From JBQTKD01 sp963703165 (GTDB taxonomy: Bacteria; Actinomycetota; Actinomycetes; Sporichthyales; Sporichthyaceae): a DNA stretch of 64,000 nt. Each line of letters starts with the position of its first letter. The first letter of the stretch is position 1. Below are positions 1-9,022 of this stretch, piece after piece. A program made the translations under genes and the position numbers. Under the pieces are notes generated by a model that was not told the DNA's origin, searched no databases, and worked only from the letters and a program-made list of their open reading frames with translations. The DNA lies in contig OY969798.1 in the NCBI GenBank assembly GCA_963703165.1, positions 1,426,001 to 1,490,000 on the forward strand, written 5' to 3'.

Positions 1-2
1 TG

Positions 3-677
3 AAGGGCGAGCCGGCCCCCACCCCGCCGGAGCTTGACCTCGCCACGTTGGTGAAGAACCTGCGCCCGCTCGCCGACGCGCTGCGCAGCTCCGGCGTCGT
101 GCTCCGATCCGTCGAGAAACCCACGACCACCGAGGCCAAGGACGGCAGCAGCGCCGTGGCCGAGCAGGACGGCTTTGTGATCGAGATGATCGACAAGAGC
201 ACCGGCCAGGGCACGATCTTCACCCTCGCCCACGCCAAGGCGTCCTCCTACGCCATCCCCGCCTCGGGTTCCGTCGCGAACCTTCCCGCACCGAGCACCG
301 CCGGCGCCGACGATGCAGGCGCGGCAGGCTCCCCCGCGCCGGCCGCCGTGCCGGTGACGGTCGGACCGCCCGCGACACCCGGCGGCGACGTCGGCGTCGG
401 CCTCCCGATCCCTCAGACCCCCGACGACGACGTGCCCGCAAGCGTCCCCGCCGCGCCAGCTGCCGGCAGTTCGAGCGCCGGCAACTCTCCGGTGACGCAA
501 CCGGTGGCGCGGGCGGACTACCGACCACTGCTCGACCCGAGTCTGCTCGCCCAGTCCGACGCCCTGCAGGACCGTGCGGTGGCGCGGTTCCAGGACCTCT
601 ATCTGGTCGGCGCGATCTCCGCGTTCGTCCTTGCCGGTCTGGCGGTCCTCATGGGCCGCCGCCGAGTGCAGCCCTGA
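3..677 (+). CDS. Surface protein with C-terminal membrane anchor (5' end outside window)
   Basis: The frame is open to the left edge, so the gene starts upstream; 224 residues are visible. The visible part has a globular stretch (about residues 10-90), then a long Pro/Ala/Gly/Ser-rich linker, then a hydrophobic helix (LYLVGAISAFVLAGLAVLMG) followed by an Arg-rich tail. That is the layout of a protein anchored by its C-terminus and exposed outside. The globular part seems to share a pattern with the secreted protein at 38542-39975, which also sits beside a Liv-type importer (inferred by eye). A good ribosome site of the next gene follows 44 bp later, so the two are probably co-transcribed. No enzymatic motif is seen; function unknown. 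Confidence 0.7.
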   Translation, partial: KGEPAPTPPELDLATLVKNLRPLADALRSSGVVLRSVEKPTTTEAKDGSSAVAEQDGFVIEMIDKSTGQGTIFTLAHAKASSYAIPASGSVANLPAPSTAGADDAGAAGSPAPAAVPVTVGPPATPGGDVGVGLPIPQTPDDDVPASVPAAPAAGSSSAGNSPVTQPVARADYRPLLDPSLLAQSDALQDRAVARFQDLYLVGAISAFVLAGLAVLMGRRRVQP

Positions 678-720
678 TCCCGATCTCTCGAGCCGTCCGA
701 CGTTGAAGGGAAGGCAATCG

Positions 721-1221
721 ATGTCCACCAAGGGCGATCGAGCAAGCCGAACCACGGTGTCCGAGCACCCGCTGGTGCTCGACGACGGGAGCACTGCCGT
801 CGTCGGCGGCGTCGTGGAGTCGCCGGGCACTCAGGCGGCTCGACGTCGCGCGGCCGGCGGCCTGCGCCTCGCGCCGCAGCTCCTGCTCGCGATCGGCCTC
901 GCCGCGGCGGGCATCGTCGCGGTGATCGTCGGCTGGGTCGGTGTCAGCCGAAAGGTCGAGGTCTGGGAACAGATGCCGTACCTGATCAGCGGCGGCTTCG
1001 GCGGCGCGATCCTGGTCGGCCTGGGCATCGCGGTCTACATCGCGCACGAGCATGCCGAGGACCGCCGCCAGCGGGACCTGCTCGCCCGCCGCGTCGAGTA
1101 CCTCGAGGCGCAGCTCACCGCGCAGATGACCTGGCGCCTCGACGAGCTGGAGATGTCACTCGCCGCGGAGTTCGACAACCTCGCCGCCTCGCTCAACGTC
1201 CGGGCCGTGGACCGGCACTGA
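721..1221 (+). CDS. Two-helix membrane protein with C-terminal coiled coil
   Basis: This 166-residue protein starts at an ATG preceded by GAAGGGAAGG. It has an unstructured N-terminus, two membrane helices (about 51-75 and 87-107), and then a charged helical segment (about 110-155) with heptad-like leucines that should form a cytoplasmic coiled coil. No family is recognised. It lies between a surface protein and the LivG-type ATPase, one base from the latter's start, so it probably belongs to the same transcript. It could be an accessory or scaffold part of the importer, but that is inference from position only. Confidence 0.75.
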   Translation: MSTKGDRASRTTVSEHPLVLDDGSTAVVGGVVESPGTQAARRRAAGGLRLAPQLLLAIGLAAAGIVAVIVGWVGVSRKVEVWEQMPYLISGGFGGAILVGLGIAVYIAHEHAEDRRQRDLLARRVEYLEAQLTAQMTWRLDELEMSLAAEFDNLAASLNVRAVDRH

Positions 1222-1222
1222 C

Positions 1223-2140
1223 ATGTCCTCACCCACCCTGTCCTCGACCCGGCTGACGCGTGCCGCGGGCCCTGTCCGGCCGCTGCGTCGGCAGGTCACC
1301 CATGCAGTGCCGGCCGCGGAGCCGGCCGAGGCGCGTCACCTTCGCGTGCCGCGACCGGCGGGCGACACGCTGCTGCGCGTCGAGGACGTCACGGTGCGCT
1401 TCGGCGGGGTGACCGCGAACGACTCGGTGACCCTCACCGTGCCGCGTGGCTGCGTCACCGCGCTGATCGGCCCGAACGGCGCGGGCAAGACCACGTTGTT
1501 CAACGTCGTCTCCGGGGCGCTGCGGCCCACCGCGGGCCGGATCGTCCTCGACGGCACGGACATCACCACGCACTCGCCGCGTCGCCGCGCCCGGTACGGC
1601 CTGGCCCGCACCTTCCAGAACCTCGAACTGGTCGACACCGCGACCGTGTTGGACAACGTGCTGCTCGGCACCACGCAGTACGCCCGCTGGACCTTCGCCC
1701 GCGCCATGGTGCCGGTCCCCGGGGTCCTCATCGCCGACGAGCAACTGCGCGAGATCGCGCTGCGGGCCGTCGATCTGGCCGAGCTCGGCCCCTACGTCCG
1801 CGAGCTCGCGGGCAACCTGCCCTACGGGCTGCGCCGCCACGTCGAACTCGCCCGCGCGCTGGCCGCCGGCCCGCAACTCCTGCTGCTGGACGAACCTTCC
1901 GCGGGCATGGACGCGGCGGAGACCGCGGAGCTCGGTCGACTCATCGAGGCGATGGTCGACGGGCTCGGGATCACCGTGCTGGTCGTCGAGCACGACATGG
2001 CCTTCGTCCGCCCGTTCGCCGATCACGTCCACGTGCTGCACCAGGGCCGACTGCTGCGGTCCGGGTTGCCTGCCGACGTGCTCGTCGACCCGGAGGTCCG
2101 GCGCATCTACCTCGGCACGAGCAGGTCCGACCATGCTTGA
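1223..2140 (+). CDS. ABC transporter ATPase, LivG type
   Basis: ATP-binding subunit of a branched-chain-amino-acid-type (HAAT) importer, 305 residues. Walker A is GPNGAGKTT (about 83-91). The signature region is the degenerate LPYGLRR typical of LivG (about 199-205). Walker B runs into LLLLDEPSAGMD (about 219-230), and the H-loop follows in VVEHDM. An N-terminal extension of about 48 residues, basic and not conserved in the family, precedes the domain. It overlaps the following LivF-type gene by 8 bp, which suggests translational coupling. The substrate is unknown; the downstream CoA-transferase/BKACE genes suggest a carboxylic acid. Confidence 0.93.
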   Translation: MSSPTLSSTRLTRAAGPVRPLRRQVTHAVPAAEPAEARHLRVPRPAGDTLLRVEDVTVRFGGVTANDSVTLTVPRGCVTALIGPNGAGKTTLFNVVSGALRPTAGRIVLDGTDITTHSPRRRARYGLARTFQNLELVDTATVLDNVLLGTTQYARWTFARAMVPVPGVLIADEQLREIALRAVDLAELGPYVRELAGNLPYGLRRHVELARALAAGPQLLLLDEPSAGMDAAETAELGRLIEAMVDGLGITVLVVEHDMAFVRPFADHVHVLHQGRLLRSGLPADVLVDPEVRRIYLGTSRSDHA

Positions 2141-2858
2141 GCTGACCGGCGTCGAAGCGGGCTACGGGTCCGTGCGTGCCCTGGCCGGGGTCGACCTGTT
2201 CGTCGGGGCCGGCGAGACGGTGGCTCTGCTCGGGCGCAACGGTGCCGGGAAGACATCCACGCTGCGCGTGGCCAGCGCCATGATCCGTCCCCGCCGCGGC
2301 CAGGTCACCCTCGACGGCGTCCCGTTACGGAAGACCACGACCGAGGACCTCGTCGCCCGCGGAGTGGTGCACGTCCCCGAGGGCCGCGGTCTGTTCCCGC
2401 ACCTCTCCGTCGCGGAGAACCTCGAGGTCGGCGCGCACGTGCGACGTCTGACGCGCCGTCAGTCCCGCGACTCCATGGACGCTGCCCTGGAGTACTTCCC
2501 CGCGTTGCACAACAAGCTCCGGCAGAACGCGGGCAGCATGTCCGGCGGTGAGCAGCAGATGCTGGTCGTCGCGCGGGCGCTGATGGCCAAGCCGCGTCTG
2601 ATGTTGCTCGACGAACCGTCCTTCGGGCTCTCGCCCCTGGTGTGCGAGTCCCTCTACGAAACGTTCCACGCCCTCGCCGCCGGGGGTCTCGCGCTGCTCA
2701 TCGTCGAGCAGTACGTCGATCTCGTCGCGGCCGTCGCCGATCGCGTCTACGTCCTGGACAAGGGCCGGGTCGTGCGCTCGGGCTCTCCCGCGGACGCCCT
2801 GACCGGCGACGTCCTCGAACAGGCGTATCTCGCCGAACCCCTGGAGGTCTCGCGATGA
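2133..2858 (+). CDS. ABC transporter ATPase, LivF type
   Basis: Second ATPase of the importer, 241 residues, a normal LivF length. Walker A is GRNGAGKTS (about 34-42), the signature is MSGGEQQML and Walker B is LMLLDEPSFGLS. It starts inside the end of the LivG gene and its stop overlaps the ATG of the binding-protein gene (ATGA), so LivG, LivF and binding protein are one translation-coupled unit. LivF and LivG normally pair as a heterodimer under the LivH/LivM permeases; no permease lies within this unit in the window. Confidence 0.93.
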   Translation: MLELTGVEAGYGSVRALAGVDLFVGAGETVALLGRNGAGKTSTLRVASAMIRPRRGQVTLDGVPLRKTTTEDLVARGVVHVPEGRGLFPHLSVAENLEVGAHVRRLTRRQSRDSMDAALEYFPALHNKLRQNAGSMSGGEQQMLVVARALMAKPRLMLLDEPSFGLSPLVCESLYETFHALAAGGLALLIVEQYVDLVAAVADRVYVLDKGRVVRSGSPADALTGDVLEQAYLAEPLEVSR

Positions 2859-4576
2859 CACGGAATCGCACATCCCTCGTTGCCGTCCTCGCCTGCGTGG
2901 GGCTCGCGATGTCAGGCTGCGCCTCGCAGATCTCCCAGGACGAGGCCGCGCAGATCCGCGCGGATCGCGCGACAGCCGTCCAGGAACTCATCGGCAACAC
3001 GACGCCCGTGGACACCGGCCAGGCGCCCGCCGACTCGAGCGGCGCAGCTGCTCCGGGGAACTCGGGCACCAGCACCGGCGTGACCAACCCGCAGCCCGGT
3101 AAGGCACCGGCGGCCGGCGGCACCACCGGCAAGCCGGCGGACACCGCCGCGGGGCAGTCCACCGCGGCGCCCGCCACCGGGACGACGAAGACCACGACGG
3201 GCTCCGGCGGAACCTCGGCCGCGCCTGCCAAGAAGGCCGTCAACGGCCCTGGCGTGACCGACACCGAGATCCTGCTCGGCCTCACCGGGCCGCTGTCGGG
3301 TGTGTTCGGCTTCTACGGCCAGGAGATGATCGCCGGCGCCGACGCGTACGCGAAGACCGTCAACGCCGGCGGCGGTATCGCGGGCCGCAAGATCCGCATC
3401 GTCAGCTACGACGACCGCTTCGAACCGGCGCAGGTGCTGGCCAACGTCAAGCGCCTCGTCGAGCAGGACAAGGTCTTCGCGATGTTCTCGCTGTGGTCCG
3501 ACGCGGCGCTTCCTTTCCTTACCCAGAGGGGAATTCCGGTCCTCACCCTCGGGGTCACGGCACCGACCTACTCCTCCAGCTACCCGACGGTGTTCCCGCT
3601 GCAGAACAACATCCTCACCTGGAACGAGCAGCTGGCCGAGGCCGTCACCCAACACCTCAACCGCAAGCCCAAGAAGGTCGGCGTCATCTACGACACCGGA
3701 TTCTTCGACGGCCGCCCCTACACCGAGTACTTCAAGCAGTCCTGGGCCGAGTTCGGCGCAAACGTGGTCGTGATGGAGCCGCTCACCCTGGCCGACGGCG
3801 ACTGCACCTCGGTGGCCTTGAAGATGCGCAACGCAGGCATCGACTTCTGGGACTTCGAGACCCTGGCCTGGCCGCTGTGCGTCGGCGCCATGGACCGCCT
3901 GGGGTGGAAGCCGCCGATGGGCATGGGCGGGTGGCCGGCCAGCGCGGCCGGTGTCGCGACCATCGTCGGCCCGAGCGTCAAGGGCATCATTGCGATGAAC
4001 CTCGCCGACCAGCCTGACGGCAAGCCCCGCAAGAAGACCGCCGCGCACGACGCCTATTCGGCGGCGCTGAAGAAGTACTACCCCTCGATCGGCAACAAGC
4101 CCGGCTCACTGGAGTCCTCGGCCACCCTCGCCTACTACATCGGGATGCAACTGCTGACCGACGCGTTGAAGAAGATCGCTCCGACCTTCACCCGGGCGGC
4201 ACTCGTCACCCATCTGCAGGGCATCAAGAAGTTCGAGACCGGGATCAGTCCGCCGATCAACAGCCTGTCGCCGGACTGCAAGCAGGGCAGCGGCCGCACC
4301 TGGTGGGCTCCCTGGGACTACGACAACACCAAGCGCGTCGCGTTCCGGTCCCCGGCGACGCCGTACGTCGGCACCGCCCGGTTCGAGAAGCGGTACGGCA
4401 GCGCCTGTTTCGTCACGAAGATCGCCGACGGAATCGTCACCGGCAGGGGCGGATTGCTCAACTCCACCCAGAACACTCCGGCGGCTCCGGACGGTTCCGA
4501 CCAACCGGCCGCGACACTCGCCGGCCGCCCCGCGCCCGTGGTCATCGGCCGGCGCCGCCGGCAGCAAGGGGTCTGA
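2855..4576 (+). CDS. Liv-type substrate-binding lipoprotein
   Basis: Substrate-binding protein of a HAAT-type importer, 573 residues. Residues 1-22 form a lipoprotein signal ending in a lipobox with Cys22 (LAMSGC). A low-complexity Thr/Ala/Gly/Pro linker of about 100 residues follows, then a type I periplasmic-binding-protein fold (about 130-540) opening with the motif TEILLGLTGPLSG. The ATG overlaps the stop of the LivF gene, and the CoA transferase starts 3 bp after its end, so transport and catabolism genes run together. The long linker is typical of actinobacterial members that must span the cell wall. Confidence 0.92.
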   Translation: MTRNRTSLVAVLACVGLAMSGCASQISQDEAAQIRADRATAVQELIGNTTPVDTGQAPADSSGAAAPGNSGTSTGVTNPQPGKAPAAGGTTGKPADTAAGQSTAAPATGTTKTTTGSGGTSAAPAKKAVNGPGVTDTEILLGLTGPLSGVFGFYGQEMIAGADAYAKTVNAGGGIAGRKIRIVSYDDRFEPAQVLANVKRLVEQDKVFAMFSLWSDAALPFLTQRGIPVLTLGVTAPTYSSSYPTVFPLQNNILTWNEQLAEAVTQHLNRKPKKVGVIYDTGFFDGRPYTEYFKQSWAEFGANVVVMEPLTLADGDCTSVALKMRNAGIDFWDFETLAWPLCVGAMDRLGWKPPMGMGGWPASAAGVATIVGPSVKGIIAMNLADQPDGKPRKKTAAHDAYSAALKKYYPSIGNKPGSLESSATLAYYIGMQLLTDALKKIAPTFTRAALVTHLQGIKKFETGISPPINSLSPDCKQGSGRTWWAPWDYDNTKRVAFRSPATPYVGTARFEKRYGSACFVTKIADGIVTGRGGLLNSTQNTPAAPDGSDQPAATLAGRPAPVVIGRRRRQQGV

Positions 4577-4579
4577 TCC

Positions 4580-5845
4580 ATGGACAACGAACCCCAGGGC
4601 CCGCTCGCGGGCATCCGGGTGATCGAGGTCGGCACGCATGTCGCCGGCCCGTTCGCCGGACAACTTCTCGGTGACTTCGGCGCCGAGGTCATCAAGATCG
4701 AGCAACCGACCGGCGGCGACCCCATGCGCGAGTGGGGCGCGGTCCGCCCGGAGGGCCACAGCCTCTGGTGGCAGGTTCTCGGACGGAACAAGAAGTCCGT
4801 CACGCTCGACCTGCGTCAGCCCGAGGGCCAGGACCTGGCGCGACGCCTCATCCTCGAGACGGCCGACGTCCTGCTGGAGAACTTCCGGCCCGGGACGCTC
4901 GAGCGCTGGGGTCTGGACCCCAAGGAACTCCAGAAGGTCCGCCCGGACCTGATCGTCGCCCGCGTCAGTGGGTACGGGCAGACCGGTCCCTACGCACGGC
5001 GGGCAGGCTTCGGCAGCATCGGCGAGGCGATGGGTGGGATGCGCCAGGTCATCGGCGAACCCGATCGTCCGCCGTCCCGTGTCGGGGTGAGCCTCGGGGA
5101 CGCCCTCGCCGGGGTGTTCGCCGCCTACGGCGTTGCGATCTCCCTGGTGCATCGGGAACGGACGCGGTCGGCCAACAGCAACGGCAACGGGCAGCACCCG
5201 CCGCAGGGCCAGATCGTCGACGTCGCCATCTATGAGGCCGTGCTGGCCCTGATGGAGAGCCTCGTCCTGGACTACGAACTCGTCGGGCACGTCCGCGAAC
5301 GCACCGGTTCGACGCTGCCGAACGTGGCCCCGTCGAACATCTACATGGCAGCCGACGGCGTGTGGGTGCTCATCGCCGCCAACGCCGACGCCCCGTTCCG
5401 GCGGCTGGCCGAGGTGATGGGCGAACCGCAACTCGCGCAGGACGTGCGCTTCTCGACGCACGTCGCGCGCGGCGAGCACGCGGAAGAGCTCGACGCGCTC
5501 ATCGGCGAATGGGCCGCGCATCTCACGTCGGACAAGTTGGTCGAGGTGCTCTCCGACCACGGCGTCCCGGCGAGCGGGATCTACACCGCCAAGGAGATGC
5601 TGAGTGACCCTCACTTCGCCGCACGCGGCACGCTGATCGAGGCCGAGCACCCCGATCTCGGTCCCCTGCACATGCAGGCCCCGTGCCCTCGGCTGTCCGC
5701 GAATCCGGGATCCGTGCGCTCCCTCGGCCCCGGGCACGGCGAACACAACGACGAGGTGCTCGGCGGCCTGCTCGGCCTGTCCACCGACGCCCTCGATGAG
5801 CTACGCCGCGCGGGAGTCGTCGCCGGCGAGCCCGCGAACCGATGA
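4580..5845 (+). CDS. CaiB/BaiF (class III) CoA transferase
   Basis: 421 residues, full length for the family. These enzymes move CoA from one acyl-CoA to a free carboxylic acid through an aspartyl-CoA thioester. The N-terminal motif GIRVIEVGTHVAGPFAGQLL and the GRNKKSVTLDL segment are diagnostic. Asp174 (in SLGDALAG) fits the catalytic Asp. It sits directly behind the importer's binding protein and ahead of a BKACE enzyme, so it probably activates the imported acid as its CoA ester; the substrate cannot be told from sequence. Confidence 0.93.
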   Translation: MDNEPQGPLAGIRVIEVGTHVAGPFAGQLLGDFGAEVIKIEQPTGGDPMREWGAVRPEGHSLWWQVLGRNKKSVTLDLRQPEGQDLARRLILETADVLLENFRPGTLERWGLDPKELQKVRPDLIVARVSGYGQTGPYARRAGFGSIGEAMGGMRQVIGEPDRPPSRVGVSLGDALAGVFAAYGVAISLVHRERTRSANSNGNGQHPPQGQIVDVAIYEAVLALMESLVLDYELVGHVRERTGSTLPNVAPSNIYMAADGVWVLIAANADAPFRRLAEVMGEPQLAQDVRFSTHVARGEHAEELDALIGEWAAHLTSDKLVEVLSDHGVPASGIYTAKEMLSDPHFAARGTLIEAEHPDLGPLHMQAPCPRLSANPGSVRSLGPGHGEHNDEVLGGLLGLSTDALDELRRAGVVAGEPANR

Positions 5846-5882
5846 ACCTCGACAGGAACCCAGCGACGGAAGGCGACACAGC

Positions 5883-6803
5883 ATGATCACGCAGGATCCG
5901 AAGAAGATCGTCATCACCGCTGCGGTGAACGGCCCCTTCACCATGCGAGAGAAGCGTCCGGGCATCCCATGGGACGGGAACCCGACGGTTCCCTACACCC
6001 CCGAGGAGATCGCGGACCAGCAGAAGGAGTGCTACAACCAGGGCGCCGCGGTCGCGCACACGCACACCCGCCTCCCCGACGGCACCAACGTGCACGAGGC
6101 CGAACTGTTCGGCGCGAGCCACCGCCTCATTCACGCCCAGACGAACATGCTCTGCAACCCGACCACCGGTGGCGGCGGCATGATCACGCCCGAGGAACGG
6201 ATCGGGATCATTCCCGCGCTCGCCTCGATGCCTGCGGGCAGCAAGCCGGAACTGGCGGAGCTGACCGCCGGCTCGGTGAACCTCGACTTCTACGACGAGG
6301 AAACCAAGCAGTGGACGCTGGGGAACCTCATCTTCAGCAACTCCAACGCGAACTTCGAGATGTTCCTCGACACCTGCAACCAGTACAACGTCAAGCCGGT
6401 CATCTGCTGCTTCGAGTACGGCCACCTCTACAACGTGCTGCGGATGGTCGACAAGGGCCTGGTGCGCCCGCCGGTCTTCCTCGACTTCGCCTTCTGCGGC
6501 GGGCCGATCGTTGCCGGTGTCCCGCCGACGGTCGACAACCTCAAGGGCTTCGTGGACCGCATCCCCGCTGACCTCGATTGCATCTGGGAGGTCCTGACCT
6601 TCGGCGTCGACGAGTTCCCGATCGCCGTGGCCGCGGCAGCGATGGGCGGCAACGTCCGGCTCGGTCTTGAGGACTACCACTACGCCGACCAGGGCAACCC
6701 CACGACAGCGGACCTCATCAAACGGTTCGTACCGCTCGCCGAGGCGATGGGCCGCACGCCCGCCACCCCGGACGAGACCCGCGAATACCTCGGCATCGGC
6801 TGA
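5883..6803 (+). CDS. BKACE-family beta-keto acid cleavage enzyme (DUF849)
   Basis: 306 residues; the ATG at 5883 follows GGAAGG. Known members (e.g. 3-keto-5-aminohexanoate cleavage enzyme) are metal-dependent TIM barrels that condense a beta-keto acid with acetyl-CoA and release acetoacetate plus a shortened acyl-CoA. The start KIVITAAVNG, the metal-ligand HTHTR segment (where HxHxR is usual) and the Gly-rich NPTTGGGG loop fit the family. Substrate selectivity varies widely in BKACE, so the substrate is open. It comes straight after the CoA transferase and before the HMG-CoA-lyase-like gene, which may handle a related product. Confidence 0.9.
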   Translation: MITQDPKKIVITAAVNGPFTMREKRPGIPWDGNPTVPYTPEEIADQQKECYNQGAAVAHTHTRLPDGTNVHEAELFGASHRLIHAQTNMLCNPTTGGGGMITPEERIGIIPALASMPAGSKPELAELTAGSVNLDFYDEETKQWTLGNLIFSNSNANFEMFLDTCNQYNVKPVICCFEYGHLYNVLRMVDKGLVRPPVFLDFAFCGGPIVAGVPPTVDNLKGFVDRIPADLDCIWEVLTFGVDEFPIAVAAAAMGGNVRLGLEDYHYADQGNPTTADLIKRFVPLAEAMGRTPATPDETREYLGIG

Positions 6804-6809
6804 TCGCCG

Positions 6810-7232
6810 ATGTGGGAAGAACCAGAGGCGGGTCTGACTGCCGTACGCATCATCATCGGGCTGCTGTTCCTTGCCCACGGTCTGGACATCCTGACCGCGG
6901 GCAAGGAGCGCACCGTCGCGTTCTTCCAGGCCTACAAGGTCCCGATGGCAGCGGCGTCCGCGCCGTTGGCCGGAGTCGCCCAGTTCCTCTCCGGCCTGGC
7001 CATGATCATCGGCCTCGGCGCGCAGATCGGCGCCATCGTCTGCATCGCTGTCATGGTCGGCGCCATCCTCTACGTCCACGGACGGGTCGGCTTCCCGAAC
7101 ATCAACATCACCGGGCAGGACGAGCACGGGGCTCCCCTGTTCGGCATGCCCGGGTACGAGTTCAACGTCGCCCTCGTGGCCGGATTGCTCGCCGTCGCCA
7201 TCGGCGGGCCCGGCGAATGGGCCATCGCCTGA
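6810..7232 (+). CDS. DoxX-family membrane protein
   Basis: 140 residues with four hydrophobic helices; the first contains RIIIGLLFLAHGLDI, the typical opening of DoxX proteins. Members are small membrane proteins, often near redox or catabolic genes; their exact role is poorly defined. It begins 6 bp after the BKACE gene and belongs to the same run. It could serve a quinone-linked step or detoxification, but nothing in the sequence decides that. Confidence 0.82.
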   Translation: MWEEPEAGLTAVRIIIGLLFLAHGLDILTAGKERTVAFFQAYKVPMAAASAPLAGVAQFLSGLAMIIGLGAQIGAIVCIAVMVGAILYVHGRVGFPNINITGQDEHGAPLFGMPGYEFNVALVAGLLAVAIGGPGEWAIA

Positions 7233-7280
7233 TCTTCCGTACCTGACGCCTCCACACCCTGACAGGAAGGCACAGCGCTC

Positions 7281-7697
7281 ATGGAGACCACACGCACCAG
7301 ACGCTCCATCACGGCCGAGGCCGCCGAAGCCGCGATCAGCGCCGCACAGCAGGCGGCCACCGGCATGGGCAAACCCATGTCGATCGCGGTGACCGACGAG
7401 TCGGGAACCCTCGTGGCGTTCAGCAAGATGGACGGCGCGCCCCTGCTGTCCGTCGAACTGGCCCAGGACAAGGCCTACACGGCGATCTCGTTCGGGATCC
7501 CGAGCCACGCCTGGCACGACTTCATCAAGGACGACCCGCCCCTGCACACCGGCATCCCGAGCGTCCGGCGCCTCGTCGTCTTCGGCGGCGGGTACCCGAT
7601 CGTCGTCGACGGTGAGGTCGTCGGCGGGATCGGTGTCAGCGGCGGCCACTACAGCGACGACATGAAGGTCGCCGAAGCCGGACTGGCGGCGCTGTAG
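7281..7697 (+). CDS. HbpS/GlcG-like heme-binding family protein (DUF336)
   Basis: 138 residues, the usual length of GlcG/HbpS proteins. The ATG follows AGGAAGG. The family signature shows in AAQQAATGMGKPMSIAVTDE near the N-terminus and in GGYPIVVDGEVVGGIGVSGG near the C-terminus. Known relatives bind heme (HbpS) or lie in catabolic operons with no assigned step (GlcG, PduO C-terminal domain). Here it lies between DoxX and the HMG-CoA-lyase-like gene, so an accessory role in the same pathway is likely, not proven. Confidence 0.88.
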   Translation: METTRTRRSITAEAAEAAISAAQQAATGMGKPMSIAVTDESGTLVAFSKMDGAPLLSVELAQDKAYTAISFGIPSHAWHDFIKDDPPLHTGIPSVRRLVVFGGGYPIVVDGEVVGGIGVSGGHYSDDMKVAEAGLAAL

Positions 7698-7700
7698 ACC

Positions 7701-8594
7701 GTGGTCGTCCTCACCGAGGTCGGGCTGCGCGACGGCCTGCAACTGGAGGCCGCGGTCATCCCGACCGCGGCCAAGGTCGACCTCGCCCTGGCGTTGGCTG
7801 CGGCCGGGTATCGACGGATCGAGGTGGGAAGCTTCGTCTCGCCCACCGCGGTCCCGTCGATGGCCGACACCGGTGAGGTGCTGGCCGCACTGCGCGGCCG
7901 GGTCACCGCCGAACTCCAGGTGCTGGCCGCCAATCTGCGCGGGGTCGAGCGGGCCGCGCAGGCGCAGGCCGACACGGTCAACGTCGTGGTCGCGACCACC
8001 GAGACCATGAACCAACGCAACGCCCGGTGCACCGTCGACGAGGCGGTCGAGATCGTCGCGAAGGCTTCGGCGGGCGGGGGCGAGATGCGCGTCGCCGCGA
8101 TCGTGGCCACCGCCTTCGCCTGCCCCTACGAGGGTCCCGTCGACCCGGCGGTGTCGCTGGCTCTGGTCGGACGTCTCGTCGACGCGGGCGCTGCGCGCAT
8201 CACGCTGGCCGACACGATCGGGGCCGCGAACCCGGCCACCGTCGGCGCTCTGACGGCCGCCGTCCGAGAGCGCCACCCCGACCTCGATCTCGGCTTCCAC
8301 GCCCATGACACTCGGGGCATGGGTGTGGCCAACGTCCTGGCGGCCGTGCAGGCAGGGGTCGACGGCATCGATTCCTCCCTGGGCGGCCTCGGCGGTTGTC
8401 CGTTCGCCGGCAAGGGCGCCGCGGGCAACGTCGCGAGCGAGGAAGTCATCGGACTGCTCGACGATCTGGGCACCGGGCCCGGCATCGACCTCGACGCCGT
8501 CGCCGCGTGCAGCGCCTACCTGGAAGACCTGCTCAAGCACGCTTTGCCCTCCCGTCGGCTCGCCCTGTTCCGGGCAACCGGCAGCGCACGCTGA
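7701..8594 (+). CDS. HMG-CoA lyase-like enzyme
   Basis: 297 residues, GTG start 3 bp after the previous stop. The fold is the HMGL TIM barrel: EVGLRDGLQ at the N-terminus (catalytic Arg-Asp), the metal-binding HAHDTRGMG, and the signature GGLGGCPFAGKGAAGN with the mobile catalytic Cys. Classical members split 3-hydroxy-3-methylglutaryl-CoA into acetyl-CoA and acetoacetate. In this context it may cleave another 3-hydroxy-3-alkylglutaryl-CoA. All expected catalytic residues are present, so the lyase call is firm; the natural substrate is not. Confidence 0.9.
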   Translation: MVVLTEVGLRDGLQLEAAVIPTAAKVDLALALAAAGYRRIEVGSFVSPTAVPSMADTGEVLAALRGRVTAELQVLAANLRGVERAAQAQADTVNVVVATTETMNQRNARCTVDEAVEIVAKASAGGGEMRVAAIVATAFACPYEGPVDPAVSLALVGRLVDAGAARITLADTIGAANPATVGALTAAVRERHPDLDLGFHAHDTRGMGVANVLAAVQAGVDGIDSSLGGLGGCPFAGKGAAGNVASEEVIGLLDDLGTGPGIDLDAVAACSAYLEDLLKHALPSRRLALFRATGSAR

Positions 8595-8613
8595 TCCAGA
8601 AGGGAAGGACCCG

Positions 8614-9021
8614 ATGAGCACGAAGCTGGCACCGCCTCGCGGAACGATCGACTGGAAGTTGCCCGTCTACGAGGCGCGGACGAAGTTCTTCAACATGTAC
8701 GACTCGCTACCGACGATGGACGCCTTCGATCCGGTCGAGGTTGTCGGCTACCCGAGCCACCGGGTCGACCTGGTCAAGGCGCAGGGCTCGGACGCGACCC
8801 GCACGGCGCAGGCCGACGACGAGATTCTGCTCGTCGTGCAGGGCGCGATCCGCGTGCAGTTCACCGAGAACGGCAAGGAGGTGGCGCGTGCTCAGGCCGT
8901 CGACGGCGAGGTGCTGCTGCTGCCCCGCGCGTTGTCGTACCAGATCCGTTCCGACGGCGACGAGGCCGCGCTGTTCCTGCATTTCCGTGCCCGCGAGGCC
9001 AGCGCCGTGAAGGAGGGCTGA
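8614..9021 (+). CDS. Cupin-fold protein
   Basis: 135 residues, ATG preceded by GAAGGGAAGG. A beta-rich core (ILLVVQGAIRVQF, then VDGEVLLLPRAL) matches the two short cupin motifs, but the usual metal-binding His pair of motif 1 is not evident, so it may be a non-metal or divergent cupin. It is followed 1 bp later by an unknown protein and then a second cupin, all tightly packed. It could be an enzyme subunit or a binding protein; the family role is not specific. Confidence 0.75.
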   Translation: MSTKLAPPRGTIDWKLPVYEARTKFFNMYDSLPTMDAFDPVEVVGYPSHRVDLVKAQGSDATRTAQADDEILLVVQGAIRVQFTENGKEVARAQAVDGEVLLLPRALSYQIRSDGDEAALFLHFRAREASAVKEG

Positions 9022-9022
9022 G

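Noticed and set aside
5523..8621. 1032-codon minus-strand ORF opposite the catabolic run
   Set aside because: It crosses the CoA-transferase, BKACE, DoxX and HMGL genes in antisense and has no recognisable domain; the plus-strand genes have family motifs.
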